Shown here piece after piece: positions 24,744 through 32,882 of a stretch of 64,000 nt of DNA. Numbering within the stretch: position 1 is the first letter of the stretch; each line of letters begins with the position of its first letter. The stretch lies in the NCBI GenBank assembly GCA_963677135.2, contig CAXXLS010000018.1, positions 62,001 to 126,000 on the forward strand, given 5' to 3'. The stretch is from Seleniibacterium sp963677135 (GTDB taxonomy: Bacteria > Desulfobacterota > Desulfuromonadia > Desulfuromonadales > Geopsychrobacteraceae). The notes under the pieces are model-generated. The model had not been told where the DNA came from. It was given only the letters and a program-made list of their open reading frames with translations, and ran no database searches. The translations under genes and the position numbers were made by a program.

Positions 24744-24902
24744 TTATGCAGGTTCGAAGTTCGACTTGTCTACGCCGCACAACGGACAGACCCAATCTTC
24801 CGGGATATCTTCAAAAGCGGTTCCGGGGGCGACTCCGCTATCCGGATCACCGACTTCAGGATCATAGATATAATCACATACGACACAGCGATACTTTTGC
24901 AT
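24744..24902 (-). CDS. Rubredoxin
   Basis: This 52-residue protein (start MQKYRCVVCDYIYDPEVGDP) has both rubredoxin iron-binding knuckles: CVVC at residues 6-9 and CPLCG at residues 39-43, with the family's GVAPGTAFEDIPEDWVCP between. A single iron held by four cysteines carries one electron in the cytoplasm, often for oxygen or superoxide detoxification in anaerobes. AAGGAGG five bases before ATG 24902 gives a strong start. A T-rich terminator follows. No rubrerythrin, superoxide reductase or rubredoxin oxidoreductase gene is adjacent, so the partner is unknown. Confidence 0.95.
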   Translation of the reverse strand: MQKYRCVVCDYIYDPEVGDPDSGVAPGTAFEDIPEDWVCPLCGVDKSNFEPA

Positions 24903-24999
24903 GGCATCCTCCTTGAGAAACAATTTAAATTTTTCGTGAACATTAGCAGATGAAAAAAATTATTACAATACTGGTAATAAATATTTTTTATTTTCCTGC

Positions 25000-25659
25000 T
25001 CAGAGCATTTCCATCAGGGCTTTTACGGTTTTTTCGATGCCGGCCGCGGCTTCACTGATCCGCCCCGCCAGCATGTACGCCGGGCTGGTGATGATCTTGT
25101 TCTCCCGGTCGATCACGCAGTCGTCAACCGGGCAATTGACATGGTTGGCGCCCATAGCGATTATGGCCCCGGCGGTCCCTTCGTCGGTGCCGATGGTGAC
25201 CTGATGGCTGAGCTTGTCTTCCCCCAGAACCCGGGCGACCACGGCCGGGGCGATGCAGACCGCCGCCAGGGGTTTCCGGGCGGCGACGACGTCCCTGATC
25301 AGCCGCGCGACCTCCGGGTTGACGTCGCACGCCGGACCGTTGACGGCAAAGTCACACAGGTTTTTGGCGGCTCCGAAACCACCGGGAATGAACAGTGCGT
25401 CAATGTCGGCGGCATCGATCTTCCTGATATCGGTGATATTGCCGCGGGCGATCCGGGCGGACTCTTCCAGAACGTTGCGCACCGAACCCTCCACCGGCTC
25501 GCCGGTCAGGTGATTCACCACGTTCAGCTCCACATCGGGAGCCATCATGACGATCTCTGCACCGGCCCGGTCAAGGGCCAGCAGGGAGATGACCGCTTCA
25601 TGAATTTCGCTGCCGTCATAAACTCCGCAGCCAGATAAAAGAACGCCTACTTTTGCCAT
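25000..25659 (-). CDS. elbB: Isoprenoid biosynthesis glyoxalase ElbB-like protein
   Basis: The 219-residue protein belongs to the DJ-1/PfpI superfamily. It shows MAKVGVLLSGCGVYDGSEIHEAVISL at the start, ALFIPGGFGAAKNLCDFA in the middle and LAAVCIAPAVVARVLG, where the Cys is the expected nucleophile elbow residue. ANHVNCPVDDCVIDRENKI and SPAYMLAGRISEAAAGIEK complete the ElbB pattern. The E. coli homologue has weak glyoxalase activity and was linked to isoprenoid synthesis; its real role is not settled. The gene stands alone between rubredoxin and an XRE-cupin regulator. Confidence 0.88.
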   Translation of the reverse strand: MAKVGVLLSGCGVYDGSEIHEAVISLLALDRAGAEIVMMAPDVELNVVNHLTGEPVEGSVRNVLEESARIARGNITDIRKIDAADIDALFIPGGFGAAKNLCDFAVNGPACDVNPEVARLIRDVVAARKPLAAVCIAPAVVARVLGEDKLSHQVTIGTDEGTAGAIIAMGANHVNCPVDDCVIDRENKIITSPAYMLAGRISEAAAGIEKTVKALMEML

Positions 25660-25793
25660 GAAACCCTCCTGTGCTGATGGTTTTCTGCTGTCAGGGCAAG
25701 GTCAGGAAAGTCCCCCCCCGTCCTTGCCGGTTGACCGTTACGTAATACAATAACAGAATCAGGCCCCGCTTTCTTGTCTTCGGGAGTGGTTTA

Positions 25794-26387
25794 TTAATTT
25801 TTTGTATAGAGAACGGCGATGCCGCGGGCGATCTTGTCGCCCAGGGCCTTGAGACTGTGAGGCTCGTTCGAATCCCAGTAAACGGAATCACCGGCTTCCA
25901 GGACGTGGGTTTCGTGTCCGTGTTTGAGTTCGACGGAGCCCTCGAGGATATAGAAGAACTCTTCCCCGGGGTGACGCACCGGCTGGGACTGTTCGGTCTG
26001 GGCCGGATCGAATTCGACGAGGAACGGCTCCATGTGTTTGTGTTTTTTTCCGTAGGCGAGGGAGTGGTAAAAATAGGGTTGTGGTGCGCCCCCATGGCTT
26101 GGCCGCCGGTGGATACGGCTCGACTCGCCGGCCCGAACAACCAGGCACTTCTGGGTGTTGTCCTCCTCTTCAAAAAAGGTCTGCAACGGGACCTTGAGCG
26201 CCTTGGCGATCCTCAGCAGGGTCGCCAGGGGCGGAATCACCTGGTCGTTTTCTATCTGGGAGAGAAGCGGTTTCGAAAGTTCAGTGACCTGGGACAGGTC
26301 CTGAAGGGTCAGGCGCTGCTTTTGTCTCAGCTCCCTTATTTTCTGACCGATCTGAAGTTCTTTGACTTCTGCTCTGTAGGTATCCAT
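25794..26387 (-). CDS. XRE family regulator with C-terminal cupin domain
   Basis: The 197-residue protein has a helix-turn-helix at residues about 15-70 (IRELRQKQRLTLQDLSQVTE, then LSQIENDQVIPPLATLLRIA). A small-molecule-binding cupin barrel follows at about 115-190 (HPGEEFFYILEGSVELKHGH, ending with GDSVYWDSNEPHS). This architecture is common in regulators of amino-acid, polyamine or carbon metabolism, such as PuuR. Its target is not evident; the divergent HAD gene shares the upstream region, where the dyad AGATTG-N8-CAATCT at 26417-26436 could be its operator. AAGG upstream supports ATG 26387. Confidence 0.88.
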   Translation of the reverse strand: MDTYRAEVKELQIGQKIRELRQKQRLTLQDLSQVTELSKPLLSQIENDQVIPPLATLLRIAKALKVPLQTFFEEEDNTQKCLVVRAGESSRIHRRPSHGGAPQPYFYHSLAYGKKHKHMEPFLVEFDPAQTEQSQPVRHPGEEFFYILEGSVELKHGHETHVLEAGDSVYWDSNEPHSLKALGDKIARGIAVLYTKN

Positions 26388-26416
26388 ACAGCCTTGTTCC
26401 TTACTGCTAAAGTGAG

Positions 26417-26436
26417 AGATTGACCATTGACAATCT
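26417..26436. promoter_or_regulatory. Candidate operator between XRE-cupin and HAD genes
   Basis: AGATTG (26417-26422) and CAATCT (26431-26436) form an inverted repeat with an 8-base spacer, thirty bases upstream of the regulator's start in the shared divergent region. Spacing and position suit a dimeric XRE protein. No direct evidence links them. Confidence 0.35.
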
Positions 26437-26567
26437 TTTAACGTTCATTTTCTGTATAAGTCAAGGTTTTCACGCGCCTCCGCTATTCTGCTGTTGGCGC
26501 TGACCGCGTCCCTGTGTTAGAAACAGACACAGAGTTCCGCACCAGCGGTCGCCCCTCCGGAGTTGTC

Positions 26568-27317
26568 ATGTTGTCACCATCCCATAATACCCCAATTCTG
26601 GCCATTCTGTTTGATATGGACGGCACCCTGCTGCGGGCGCGGATGTCGGAATTCATTCCGCGTTATGTCGAGAGTCTCGCCGGGTATTGCGCCGACTACG
26701 TCAAACCGAAGAGGTTCATCAAGGCCAAATTGCGGGCCATCCGTGAATTGATCAATCACGAAGGTGACGGCAGCATGACCAATGAGGAGCGGATGTATGA
26801 CATGATGTCCGGCGATCTGAACATTCCGTCGGACATCATCAGGGAGAGCTTCGTGCATTTCCGGGACAATGGACTCGATCAGTTGCAGGAGCTGATCAGG
26901 CCGATTCCCCTGGCGCGCCAGATCGCACAGGATTGCCGGAAGCGCGGGATTCCCATGGTTCTGGCCACCAATCCGGTCTTTCCCCGCTTCATGATCACGG
27001 CCCGGCTGAGCTGGGGCGGACTGGACGAGAGTCTCTTCGACCTGATCACCAGTTACGAGAACAGCAGACACTGCAAGCCCCAGGCGGGTTATTTTTCCGA
27101 CATCGCCGACCAGCTGGGCATCCCGGCGCGCAACTGCCTGATGGTCGGCAACGACCTCAACCACGATCTCGCGGCCCTGGCGGTGGGGATGCAGGCTTTT
27201 CTGGTCGATACCTGGGTGGTCGAGCATGGCGCTCCCGAATGGCCCTGCGCCAACCGGGGAGATCACCAGGCTCTGCAAAAGTTTCTGGCCCGGCACCTGC
27301 AGGATGGCCGCCGTTAG
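26568..27317 (+). CDS. HAD family hydrolase
   Basis: The 249-residue protein has HAD motif I as ILFDMDGTLLRARM at about residues 13-26, motif II at MVLATNPVFP, and motif IV as CLMVGNDLNHDLAALAVGM. A large helical cap is inserted after motif I (YVESLAGYCADYVKPKRFIK). Such enzymes remove phosphate from small metabolites. The substrate cannot be read from the sequence. GGAG six bases before ATG 26568 was used to choose the start over an in-frame TTG at 26514. Two Nudix genes follow on the same strand, so the three may form a nucleotide-cleansing or NAD-salvage group. Confidence 0.85.
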   Translation: MLSPSHNTPILAILFDMDGTLLRARMSEFIPRYVESLAGYCADYVKPKRFIKAKLRAIRELINHEGDGSMTNEERMYDMMSGDLNIPSDIIRESFVHFRDNGLDQLQELIRPIPLARQIAQDCRKRGIPMVLATNPVFPRFMITARLSWGGLDESLFDLITSYENSRHCKPQAGYFSDIADQLGIPARNCLMVGNDLNHDLAALAVGMQAFLVDTWVVEHGAPEWPCANRGDHQALQKFLARHLQDGRR

Positions 27318-27425
27318 GGTTGACCGGGCTTGTCAGCCAGCCCGGATGGAGTGGTTTCCAAATCAGGGGGACGGCTGCGCCAATCCCGGGACGAATTGAT
27401 CATTCCCCAGAAAGAGAGTACGAAT

Positions 27426-27959
27426 GTGAGCAAAATCAGTGAAGACGTCGTCTATCATGGCCGGATTCTTGATCTGGCCAGGGAAAAACACCTGATGCCG
27501 GATAACCGGGAGCGCGATTTCGAAATTGTCCAGCATCCGGGCGGGGCGGCGGCGCTACCGGTTCTTGAAGACGAGAGCGTTCTGCTGATTCGCCAGTTCC
27601 GTCCGGCGGCGCAGGAATACGTGTTTGAGATTCCGGCGGGGCGGGTTGAGATCGGAGAAGACCCGGCAGGCTGTATTGAACGGGAACTGATTGAAGAGGT
27701 CGGTTATCGGCCCCGTCAGCTGGAATCCCTGGGGTATGTCTACAGCAGTGTCGGCTTCTGCAATGAAAAAATCCATCTGTTCGTGGCCCGGGACCTGGAA
27801 CTTGCGGAACTCTCCCTTGAACCTGATGAGTTCATCGAACCGGTCAGCCTGACCCTGGAGGAGGCCCTGGATATGGTCTTCACCGGAACCATCTGCGATG
27901 CCAAAACCCAGATCGCCCTGATGCGCTATGCCCTTGCTTTACAGAATGAAACGATATGA
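27426..27959 (+). CDS. Nudix hydrolase, ADP-ribose pyrophosphatase-like
   Basis: From GTG 27426 (AGAGAG about eight bases upstream) the product is 177 residues. The Nudix box is visible as GEDPAGCIERELIEEVGY around residues 78-95, preceded by FEIPAGRVE, the ADP-ribose pyrophosphatase signature in which the helix-capping EIPAG leads into the box. It would split ADP-ribose to AMP and ribose-5-phosphate. The stop overlaps the start of nudC (ATGA), so the two enzymes are coupled: NudC makes NMN and AMP from NAD(H), and this one clears ADP-ribose. An alternative upstream start would add about 32 unconserved residues. Confidence 0.88.
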   Translation: MSKISEDVVYHGRILDLAREKHLMPDNRERDFEIVQHPGGAAALPVLEDESVLLIRQFRPAAQEYVFEIPAGRVEIGEDPAGCIERELIEEVGYRPRQLESLGYVYSSVGFCNEKIHLFVARDLELAELSLEPDEFIEPVSLTLEEALDMVFTGTICDAKTQIALMRYALALQNETI

Positions 27960-28831
27960 AGATGAATGCCTCTGAAATGATTGCCACCACCATTGAACTG
28001 CCTTTCAACCGTGGTCACCTGGATAACGAATTCACCTTCTCTGTTCCGGATCGGGATCCGGGCGGAGAAGGATTCTGGCTGCTATTGCGCGGCATGACCG
28101 CCCTCATGATCAATGTCGATCAGGATCTGCACCTGCCTTTCGGGCCCTGCCCGGTCGGAGACGGGAAACGGGGTCTGTATATCGGCCAGTGGCAGGGGGC
28201 TCCCTGCAGACTGCTGGCCGTTCAAGAGTCGGATGGGGTTCCTGAAACGCTCGTCCCCTGTCATCTGCGTGCTCCGGATCAGCCCCTGTCTCTGGCGGCG
28301 CTGTCCCTGGCCGGAATGGGCCGGGCGATCCTGCACTGGGAAGAGGAAAGCCGTTTCTGCGGGAACTGCGGCGCCGCCATGGTCCGCCTGCCCGGGGAGT
28401 ACGGTAAAAAATGCAGTGCCTGCGACACCCAGCATTATCCGCGCATTCATCCCTGCGTCATCGGCCTGGTGATCAAGGGGGATGAAATCCTTCTGACCCA
28501 TAAAGCGGAGTGGACTGACGGTCGCTACGGTCTGGTTGCCGGCTTCGTCGAATTCGGCGAATGCCTTGAAGAAGCGATGGCCCGCGAAGTCTACGAGGAG
28601 ACCAATATCCGGATTGCCAACGTCCGCTACGTCGGCAGCCAGTCCTGGCCGTTTCCCAGTCAGCTGATGTGTGGATTTGTTGCCGATTACGTAAGCGGGG
28701 ACGTCAACCTCAATGATCAGGAACTGGCCGATGCCCGCTGGTTCAAAATCAGCGAACTGCCGATCATTCCGCCCCGGCGCAGTATCGCCCGTTTCCTGAT
28801 CGATCATGCCAGCCGGTACATCGAATCCTAG
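27956..28831 (+). CDS. nudC: NAD(+)/NADH diphosphatase
   Basis: The 291-residue protein has the zinc ribbon typical of NudC (RFCGNCGAAM and KCSACDTQHYPRIHP, two CxxC pairs at about residues 133-155). The Nudix box follows, ending in EAMAREVYEETNI, and then SQSWPFPSQLMCGF, which matches the SQPWPFPxS motif defining NADH diphosphatases. It hydrolyses NAD(H) to NMN(H) and AMP and, as the deNADding enzyme, can trim NAD-capped RNA. The ATG overlaps the previous stop by four bases. The N-terminal domain (about 120 residues) is longer than in E. coli NudC (257 residues total). Confidence 0.93.
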   Translation: MKMNASEMIATTIELPFNRGHLDNEFTFSVPDRDPGGEGFWLLLRGMTALMINVDQDLHLPFGPCPVGDGKRGLYIGQWQGAPCRLLAVQESDGVPETLVPCHLRAPDQPLSLAALSLAGMGRAILHWEEESRFCGNCGAAMVRLPGEYGKKCSACDTQHYPRIHPCVIGLVIKGDEILLTHKAEWTDGRYGLVAGFVEFGECLEEAMAREVYEETNIRIANVRYVGSQSWPFPSQLMCGFVADYVSGDVNLNDQELADARWFKISELPIIPPRRSIARFLIDHASRYIES

Positions 28832-29162
28832 TTCGGTATTCTGTCGGGAACGGTCATTTTCCGCGGTGGCGACATCACTCTGAGGGTTTGTTTTGAGGCT
28901 GGACACTCTTGCGCCACCGTGTCCGTCCCCGGGCCCGGCATTATGGAAAATTGCTCTAAGACGGCCACGTTGATATCCGGAAAGTCCGGCCGGCAGGGTG
29001 GCTGCCGCCCATCACCAGGCGACTGGACCTGCGCGCAAGGTTTTTTGTGCTGATTTTCCCCCCTTTGATGGGAGGACATAGAATTCATGGGCTGCCCGTG
29101 ACCCCTGCCTGTGCCTCACGAGCCCGTCTTGGATTTAAAGGATCACCTGAAGGACCTGTCTC
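28832..29162. other. Intergenic region between nudC and EamA gene
   Basis: No supported gene lies in these 331 bases. The central part can fold (see 28908-29046), and the last 120 bases before the EamA gene hold only a short ATG-started frame (29081 onward) without a good start site. An 86-codon frame on the minus strand exists but has no ribosome binding site or recognisable motif. Confidence 0.5.
28908..29046 (+). ncRNA. Candidate structured RNA ending in a T-run
   Basis: CTTGCGC at 28908-28914 can pair with GCGCAAG at 29033-29039, enclosing about 118 bases, and is followed after one G by TTTTTT (29041-29046). Inside are GTCC/GGAC (28921-28924 with 29025-29028), a CCGG hairpin near 28977-28989 and CGGCAG/CTGCCG around 28991-29007. 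The closing stem plus T-run looks like either a self-ending small RNA or a leader with a terminator, 117 bases before the EamA gene. It does not match the cobalamin, molybdenum-cofactor, 6S or SRP RNA patterns I compared by eye. Confidence 0.35.
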
Positions 29163-30062
29163 ATGAAGCGTCTGCTGTCCCATTGGGCTGTCTTTGCCCT
29201 TGCCTCCGCATTGTGTTTTGCCACCATGGCCGCGTTTGTCCGGTTGACCGCCGCTCAATTGCCCCGCAGCGAGGTTGTGTTTTTCCGTAATTTTATCGGT
29301 CTGCTGATCCTGCTGCCGCTGGTGGCCCAGCAGAAAGTCAGCCTGCGGACCAGCCATTTCCGTTTGCACCTGCTGCGCGCGACGGCGGGGCTGGCGGCCA
29401 TGAGTCTGTACTTTTACGCCATCTCAAACCTGCCCCTGGCCGGAGCCGTGCTGCTGAACTATACGTCGCCGATTTTCGTGGCCTTATTCGCCGGACTCTG
29501 GCTCAAAGAGAAGCTGACGCGCAGGCGCCAGCTGGCGGTGGTCATCGGGGTGCTCGGCGTGCTCTGCCTGTTTCAGCCGACGGCCGCCATCGCCTCCCTG
29601 GCCGGGCTGGCGGGGCTGGCTTCGGGGCTCCTGGGGGGATTGGCGCTGACTTCGGTCAAGCGGCTTTCGGATACCGATCCGGGGACCCGGATCGTCCTCT
29701 ATTTTTCTCTGTTGAGCAGTATCCTTTCCGCAGTGCCCATGTTCTGGACCTATCAGGCCCCCTCCTGGCCTGTGCTGCTGGCCCTGGTGGGCATGGCCGG
29801 GGTCGGAACCATGGGGCAGCTGCTCCTGACCCATGCCTATAAGCTGGCGCCGGCCTCCCAGGTATCGCCCCTGGGTTTCAGTGGCCTGGTGTTTGCCGGG
29901 TTGTTCGGATTTCTGTTCTGGGGGGAAGCCCCCGACCTGGCCATGCTGGCGGGAACTGTCCTGATTGTCACCTCGGGGGTGCTGGTCGTGCGGGAACGGA
30001 TCGAGCCGATGCCGACTCCACCCAGTGCCGCCCCGGAATTTCCGGTTTCCGAAGACCAGTGA
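29163..30062 (+). CDS. EamA/DMT family transporter
   Basis: The 299-residue protein has ten predicted membrane helices in two repeated halves, each an EamA domain. The first half shows ALASALCFATMAAFVRLTAA and VVFFRNFIGLLILLPLV, the second LLGGLALTSVKRLSDTD and ALVGMAGVGTMGQLLLTHAY. Typical members export amino acids or metabolites. GAAGGA before ATG 29163 supports the start. The possible structured leader upstream is the only hint of regulation. The gene converges with the PLD-family gene with two bases between their stops. Confidence 0.88.
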   Translation: MKRLLSHWAVFALASALCFATMAAFVRLTAAQLPRSEVVFFRNFIGLLILLPLVAQQKVSLRTSHFRLHLLRATAGLAAMSLYFYAISNLPLAGAVLLNYTSPIFVALFAGLWLKEKLTRRRQLAVVIGVLGVLCLFQPTAAIASLAGLAGLASGLLGGLALTSVKRLSDTDPGTRIVLYFSLLSSILSAVPMFWTYQAPSWPVLLALVGMAGVGTMGQLLLTHAYKLAPASQVSPLGFSGLVFAGLFGFLFWGEAPDLAMLAGTVLIVTSGVLVVRERIEPMPTPPSAAPEFPVSEDQ

Positions 30063-30064
30063 TC

Positions 30065-31507
30065 TCAGAACGTGCCGAGTCCGAATCTTTCCTGAAGCTG
30101 ATACTGCCATTTTTTGAACCTGCCTGGGTCGGCATAGTCCGCATAGGGAGCGGTGTACCTGGCGTCGGCATTCTGCCAGATTTTTCGCCAGTAACCGCGA
30201 ACCTCTGAAAAGACCGGCGCGGTTCTCGGTCCCGAAACGTGCAGGTCGGTTTCAAGGTTGTAATCACGCAGATTCCGCCTGGTCAGGTTGGCGGACCCCA
30301 GGACCAGGTCAGCCCTGTCGCCCCTGCTTTCGATAAACAGCAGCTTGGTATGAAACTGTTCCCCATGGGTCAGATACCAGCGCACGGTGATGACGCCTGC
30401 CGATGCCGCGACCAGTTCCGCTGCAACGGGTTGGTTGGGGACCCCGTTTTTACGATAGCCGAAAGCATCCCGGTTGGGATCCAGGATGATCTCGACGGTG
30501 ACGCCGCGAGCGGCGGCCGCCAGCAGACCCCTGATGACTTTCCGATCAGCCAGGTAGAACATGGCCAGGCAGATCCGGTCTCCGCGGGCGGTTCCGTTCA
30601 GTGCCGCGCAGACAGATACACCGATCCCTCCTTCGGTGATCAGCCTGACGGTCAGCGGGGCGGCGGCCGACGGCGCCGGCCGAGGGGACTGTTCCGGCTG
30701 CGGGAGGGGGGAGAGGGGACGTTGTGACAGGCGGGCCACAGCCAGTTCGGACGAATACAGGTCGCGGGCCAGTTTATCGTCCCTGATCAACAGGGCTGCG
30801 TTGGAATGCAGGCTGCTGCCGCCGTGGGGATTGGCCGACGTAACCAGGACGCTGAAGCCGTCCGCCTGGTCAACCAGGGCGACTTTGCGATGGTTCGCTT
30901 TGAAATTGAGCAATCTGAGCCAGCCGTTAGGGCTGATTTTTCCGGCATCTCTGGCGAAGGGGTGGGGACAGATCTTTCCTGCGGCCGGTATCCAGCGCAG
31001 CAGCAGTCGCCAGAGTCCCGAATAGAGGGGGTTACTGTCCCGCAGGGCGTCGGTTTCGGTGGTGATGATATAGATTCCTGCTTCTTTCAACTCGTCCAGG
31101 GGGGGCGCCGGGGCTCCGTCATAGGCCCGGTTGATCGGGTCGGTGATAATATCGATGCGCAGGTCGGGGCACTGTTGCTTCCGGGCGATAAGCCGGGCGG
31201 CCAGTTCTCCGGCAAGGGGGCGACCGTCGGCCGGCTGTTTCTTGCCGGGCTGATCGTTAAACAGGAAAACATCGAGCAGAATATAACGCTGCGCGTTGTC
31301 GATCAGCTCGAACAGGGTGGAAAAAATCTGGTGCCGGCAGACCCGCTGGCCGCTGCTGTCGAGGCTGGTCAGATCGGACAGAAACAGGATTCTGCCCGGT
31401 TCGATGGGGTGTGGACTGCCCTGGACCGAAAGCCCCCGGGGCAGGGGCTTGATGGCGTGCCACCAGGCGAAGGCGACAAGGATTACGAGAAGCAGTAGCA
31501 ACGTCAT
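30065..31507 (-). CDS. Phospholipase D family protein, cardiolipin synthase-like
   Basis: The 480-residue protein begins with one membrane helix (MTLLLLLVILVAFAWWHAIK) and has two HKD-type half-sites: NHRKVALVD with VTSANPHGGSS (about residues 204-230), and FHTKLLFIES with LVLGSANLTRRN (about residues 400-426). Two such sites form one active centre in phospholipase D enzymes. The anchored N-terminus and length agree with cardiolipin synthase or a phosphatidyltransferase-like enzyme, but a nuclease or other phosphodiesterase activity is possible. Transcribed away from the Bax-inhibitor gene cluster. AGAAGG precedes the ATG. Confidence 0.8.
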   Translation of the reverse strand: MTLLLLLVILVAFAWWHAIKPLPRGLSVQGSPHPIEPGRILFLSDLTSLDSSGQRVCRHQIFSTLFELIDNAQRYILLDVFLFNDQPGKKQPADGRPLAGELAARLIARKQQCPDLRIDIITDPINRAYDGAPAPPLDELKEAGIYIITTETDALRDSNPLYSGLWRLLLRWIPAAGKICPHPFARDAGKISPNGWLRLLNFKANHRKVALVDQADGFSVLVTSANPHGGSSLHSNAALLIRDDKLARDLYSSELAVARLSQRPLSPLPQPEQSPRPAPSAAAPLTVRLITEGGIGVSVCAALNGTARGDRICLAMFYLADRKVIRGLLAAAARGVTVEIILDPNRDAFGYRKNGVPNQPVAAELVAASAGVITVRWYLTHGEQFHTKLLFIESRGDRADLVLGSANLTRRNLRDYNLETDLHVSGPRTAPVFSEVRGYWRKIWQNADARYTAPYADYADPGRFKKWQYQLQERFGLGTF

Positions 31508-31653
31508 GAGGTTTCCTTCTCCCCGGAGCAGCAGATTGGCTGGTTTGCTCCGCAGCGGTTATCCCGCCGGGCAGTCACGGCAGACACAGGGCGGTACCGG
31601 CTGACCGACGATACCGCCCCGTGATGTTTGGCTGGTGTTGTTTCTGGCTCCGA

Positions 31654-32355
31654 TCAGCGTCGGTTGCCCATGACCCGCAGCAACATCAGGAACAAGTTGA
31701 TGAAATCCAGGTACAGGGTCAGGGCTCCGAGAATGGCGGATTTACGCTGATGCTCCTCGCTGGCGAACCCGGCCTGGCCGATCCGCTTGATCTTCTGGGT
31801 ATCGTAGGCGGTCAGACCGACGAAGATAAAGACGCCCAGGTAGCTGACTATCCAGTAGATCATTTCGTTGTGAAGAAACATGTTGACCAGCGAGGCGATC
31901 ACGATACCGATCAGGCCCATGAACAGGAAACTGCCGAAACCGGTCAGGTCCCGCTTGGTGGCATAGCCGTACATGCTCATTGCCGCGAAGGTTCCGGCTG
32001 TGACCAGGAAGGTACTGACGATGGAACTTTGGGTATAGATCAGGAAGATGGCCGCAAAGGTGATTCCGTTCAGGGCCGAATAGCCCAGAAACATCAGGGT
32101 TGCCGCCATCGCGCTGATGCGGTTGATGGCCGCAGAAAGAAACATGACCAGGCCCAGTTCGGCGAAGATCAGGCCGTAAAAAGCCATACGGTTTCCAAAG
32201 ATCAGCTGTTGGGCGGCACTGCTGTTGAGCATGAAAAAGGACGCCAGGGCGGTGGTTGCCAGGCCGACCGTCATCCACAGGTAGACCTTCTGAAAAAAGG
32301 TGCTGGACGCGGTCACTGATCTGCCGTCTGAATACATTTCGTGAGAGTTGTACAT
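31654..32355 (-). CDS. Bax inhibitor-1/YccA family membrane protein
   Basis: Starting at ATG 32355 (AAGGAG eleven bases upstream) the product is 233 residues with seven membrane helices. FQKVYLWMTVGLATTALASF, then ALNGITFAAIFLIYTQSSIV and FVGLTAYDTQKIKRI fit the BI-1/YccA (TMBIM) family, whose acidic residues (YDTQ here) line a pH-dependent calcium leak pore in the best-studied bacterial member. Bacterial YccA also modulates the FtsH protease. It is a single gene; its role here is not shown by context. Confidence 0.92.
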   Translation of the reverse strand: MYNSHEMYSDGRSVTASSTFFQKVYLWMTVGLATTALASFFMLNSSAAQQLIFGNRMAFYGLIFAELGLVMFLSAAINRISAMAATLMFLGYSALNGITFAAIFLIYTQSSIVSTFLVTAGTFAAMSMYGYATKRDLTGFGSFLFMGLIGIVIASLVNMFLHNEMIYWIVSYLGVFIFVGLTAYDTQKIKRIGQAGFASEEHQRKSAILGALTLYLDFINLFLMLLRVMGNRR

Positions 32356-32480
32356 CGATTCTTTGACTCCTTTTACTGTTCTGAACAGGTTGTTTATTCC
32401 AATGACCACCAATTATACCGAAAGCCTCTTCCCGGTGTGAAGTAAAACCGGGCTGCTATCTGGTAAAGATTTGTAAACCT

Positions 32481-32849
32481 TCAGTTCTTCCAGATGCCGA
32501 CGGCGAGGCACACCCACCCGGCGAGAAATGCGATCCCCCCCAGCGGCGTGATCATGCCGAGCATCCTGAGTCCGCTCAGGCTCAGGGCGTAGAGGCTTCC
32601 GGAAAAGAGCAGGGTACCGGCCACGAAAAGCCAGCCCCCGGCGCTGAGCAGCGGTCCGGGCCAGCGGGTCGCCGCCCAGGCCGTCACCAGCAGGGCGAAA
32701 GCGTGGTACATCTGGTAGCGAACGCCGACTTCGAAAACGCTCAGCATCTCGACCGGAAGTCTGGCTTTGAGGGCGTGGGCGCCGAAGGCGCCGGCGGCAA
32801 CCGCGCATCCTGCCGAGAGTGCTCCCATGGTGAAAAACAGTTTCGTCAT
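32481..32849 (-). CDS. DUF423 family membrane protein
   Basis: The 122-residue protein has four hydrophobic helices and the family phrases GALSAGCAVAAGAFGAHALK, VGVRYQMYHAFALL and LFSGSLYALSL, as in E. coli YgdD. Function is unknown. It is placed between the BI-1 gene and the NapH-like gene, all on the minus strand, with 33 bases to the latter. A T-rich start region (TTTCATTTTTACC-like) was not found, so operon membership is only suggested by spacing. Confidence 0.9.
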   Translation of the reverse strand: MTKLFFTMGALSAGCAVAAGAFGAHALKARLPVEMLSVFEVGVRYQMYHAFALLVTAWAATRWPGPLLSAGGWLFVAGTLLFSGSLYALSLSGLRMLGMITPLGGIAFLAGWVCLAVGIWKN

Positions 32850-32882
32850 GAACGGAATCCTTTCCTTCGCTGCAAAGAACGG

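Noticed and set aside
28981..29040. Cobalamin-riboswitch-like string near CACCAGGCGACTGG
   Set aside because: The B12-box match needs an insertion and the upstream conserved elements are missing.
28828..29088. 86-codon minus-strand frame between nudC and EamA genes
   Set aside because: No ribosome binding site, no recognisable motif, and it runs antisense through the candidate structured RNA.
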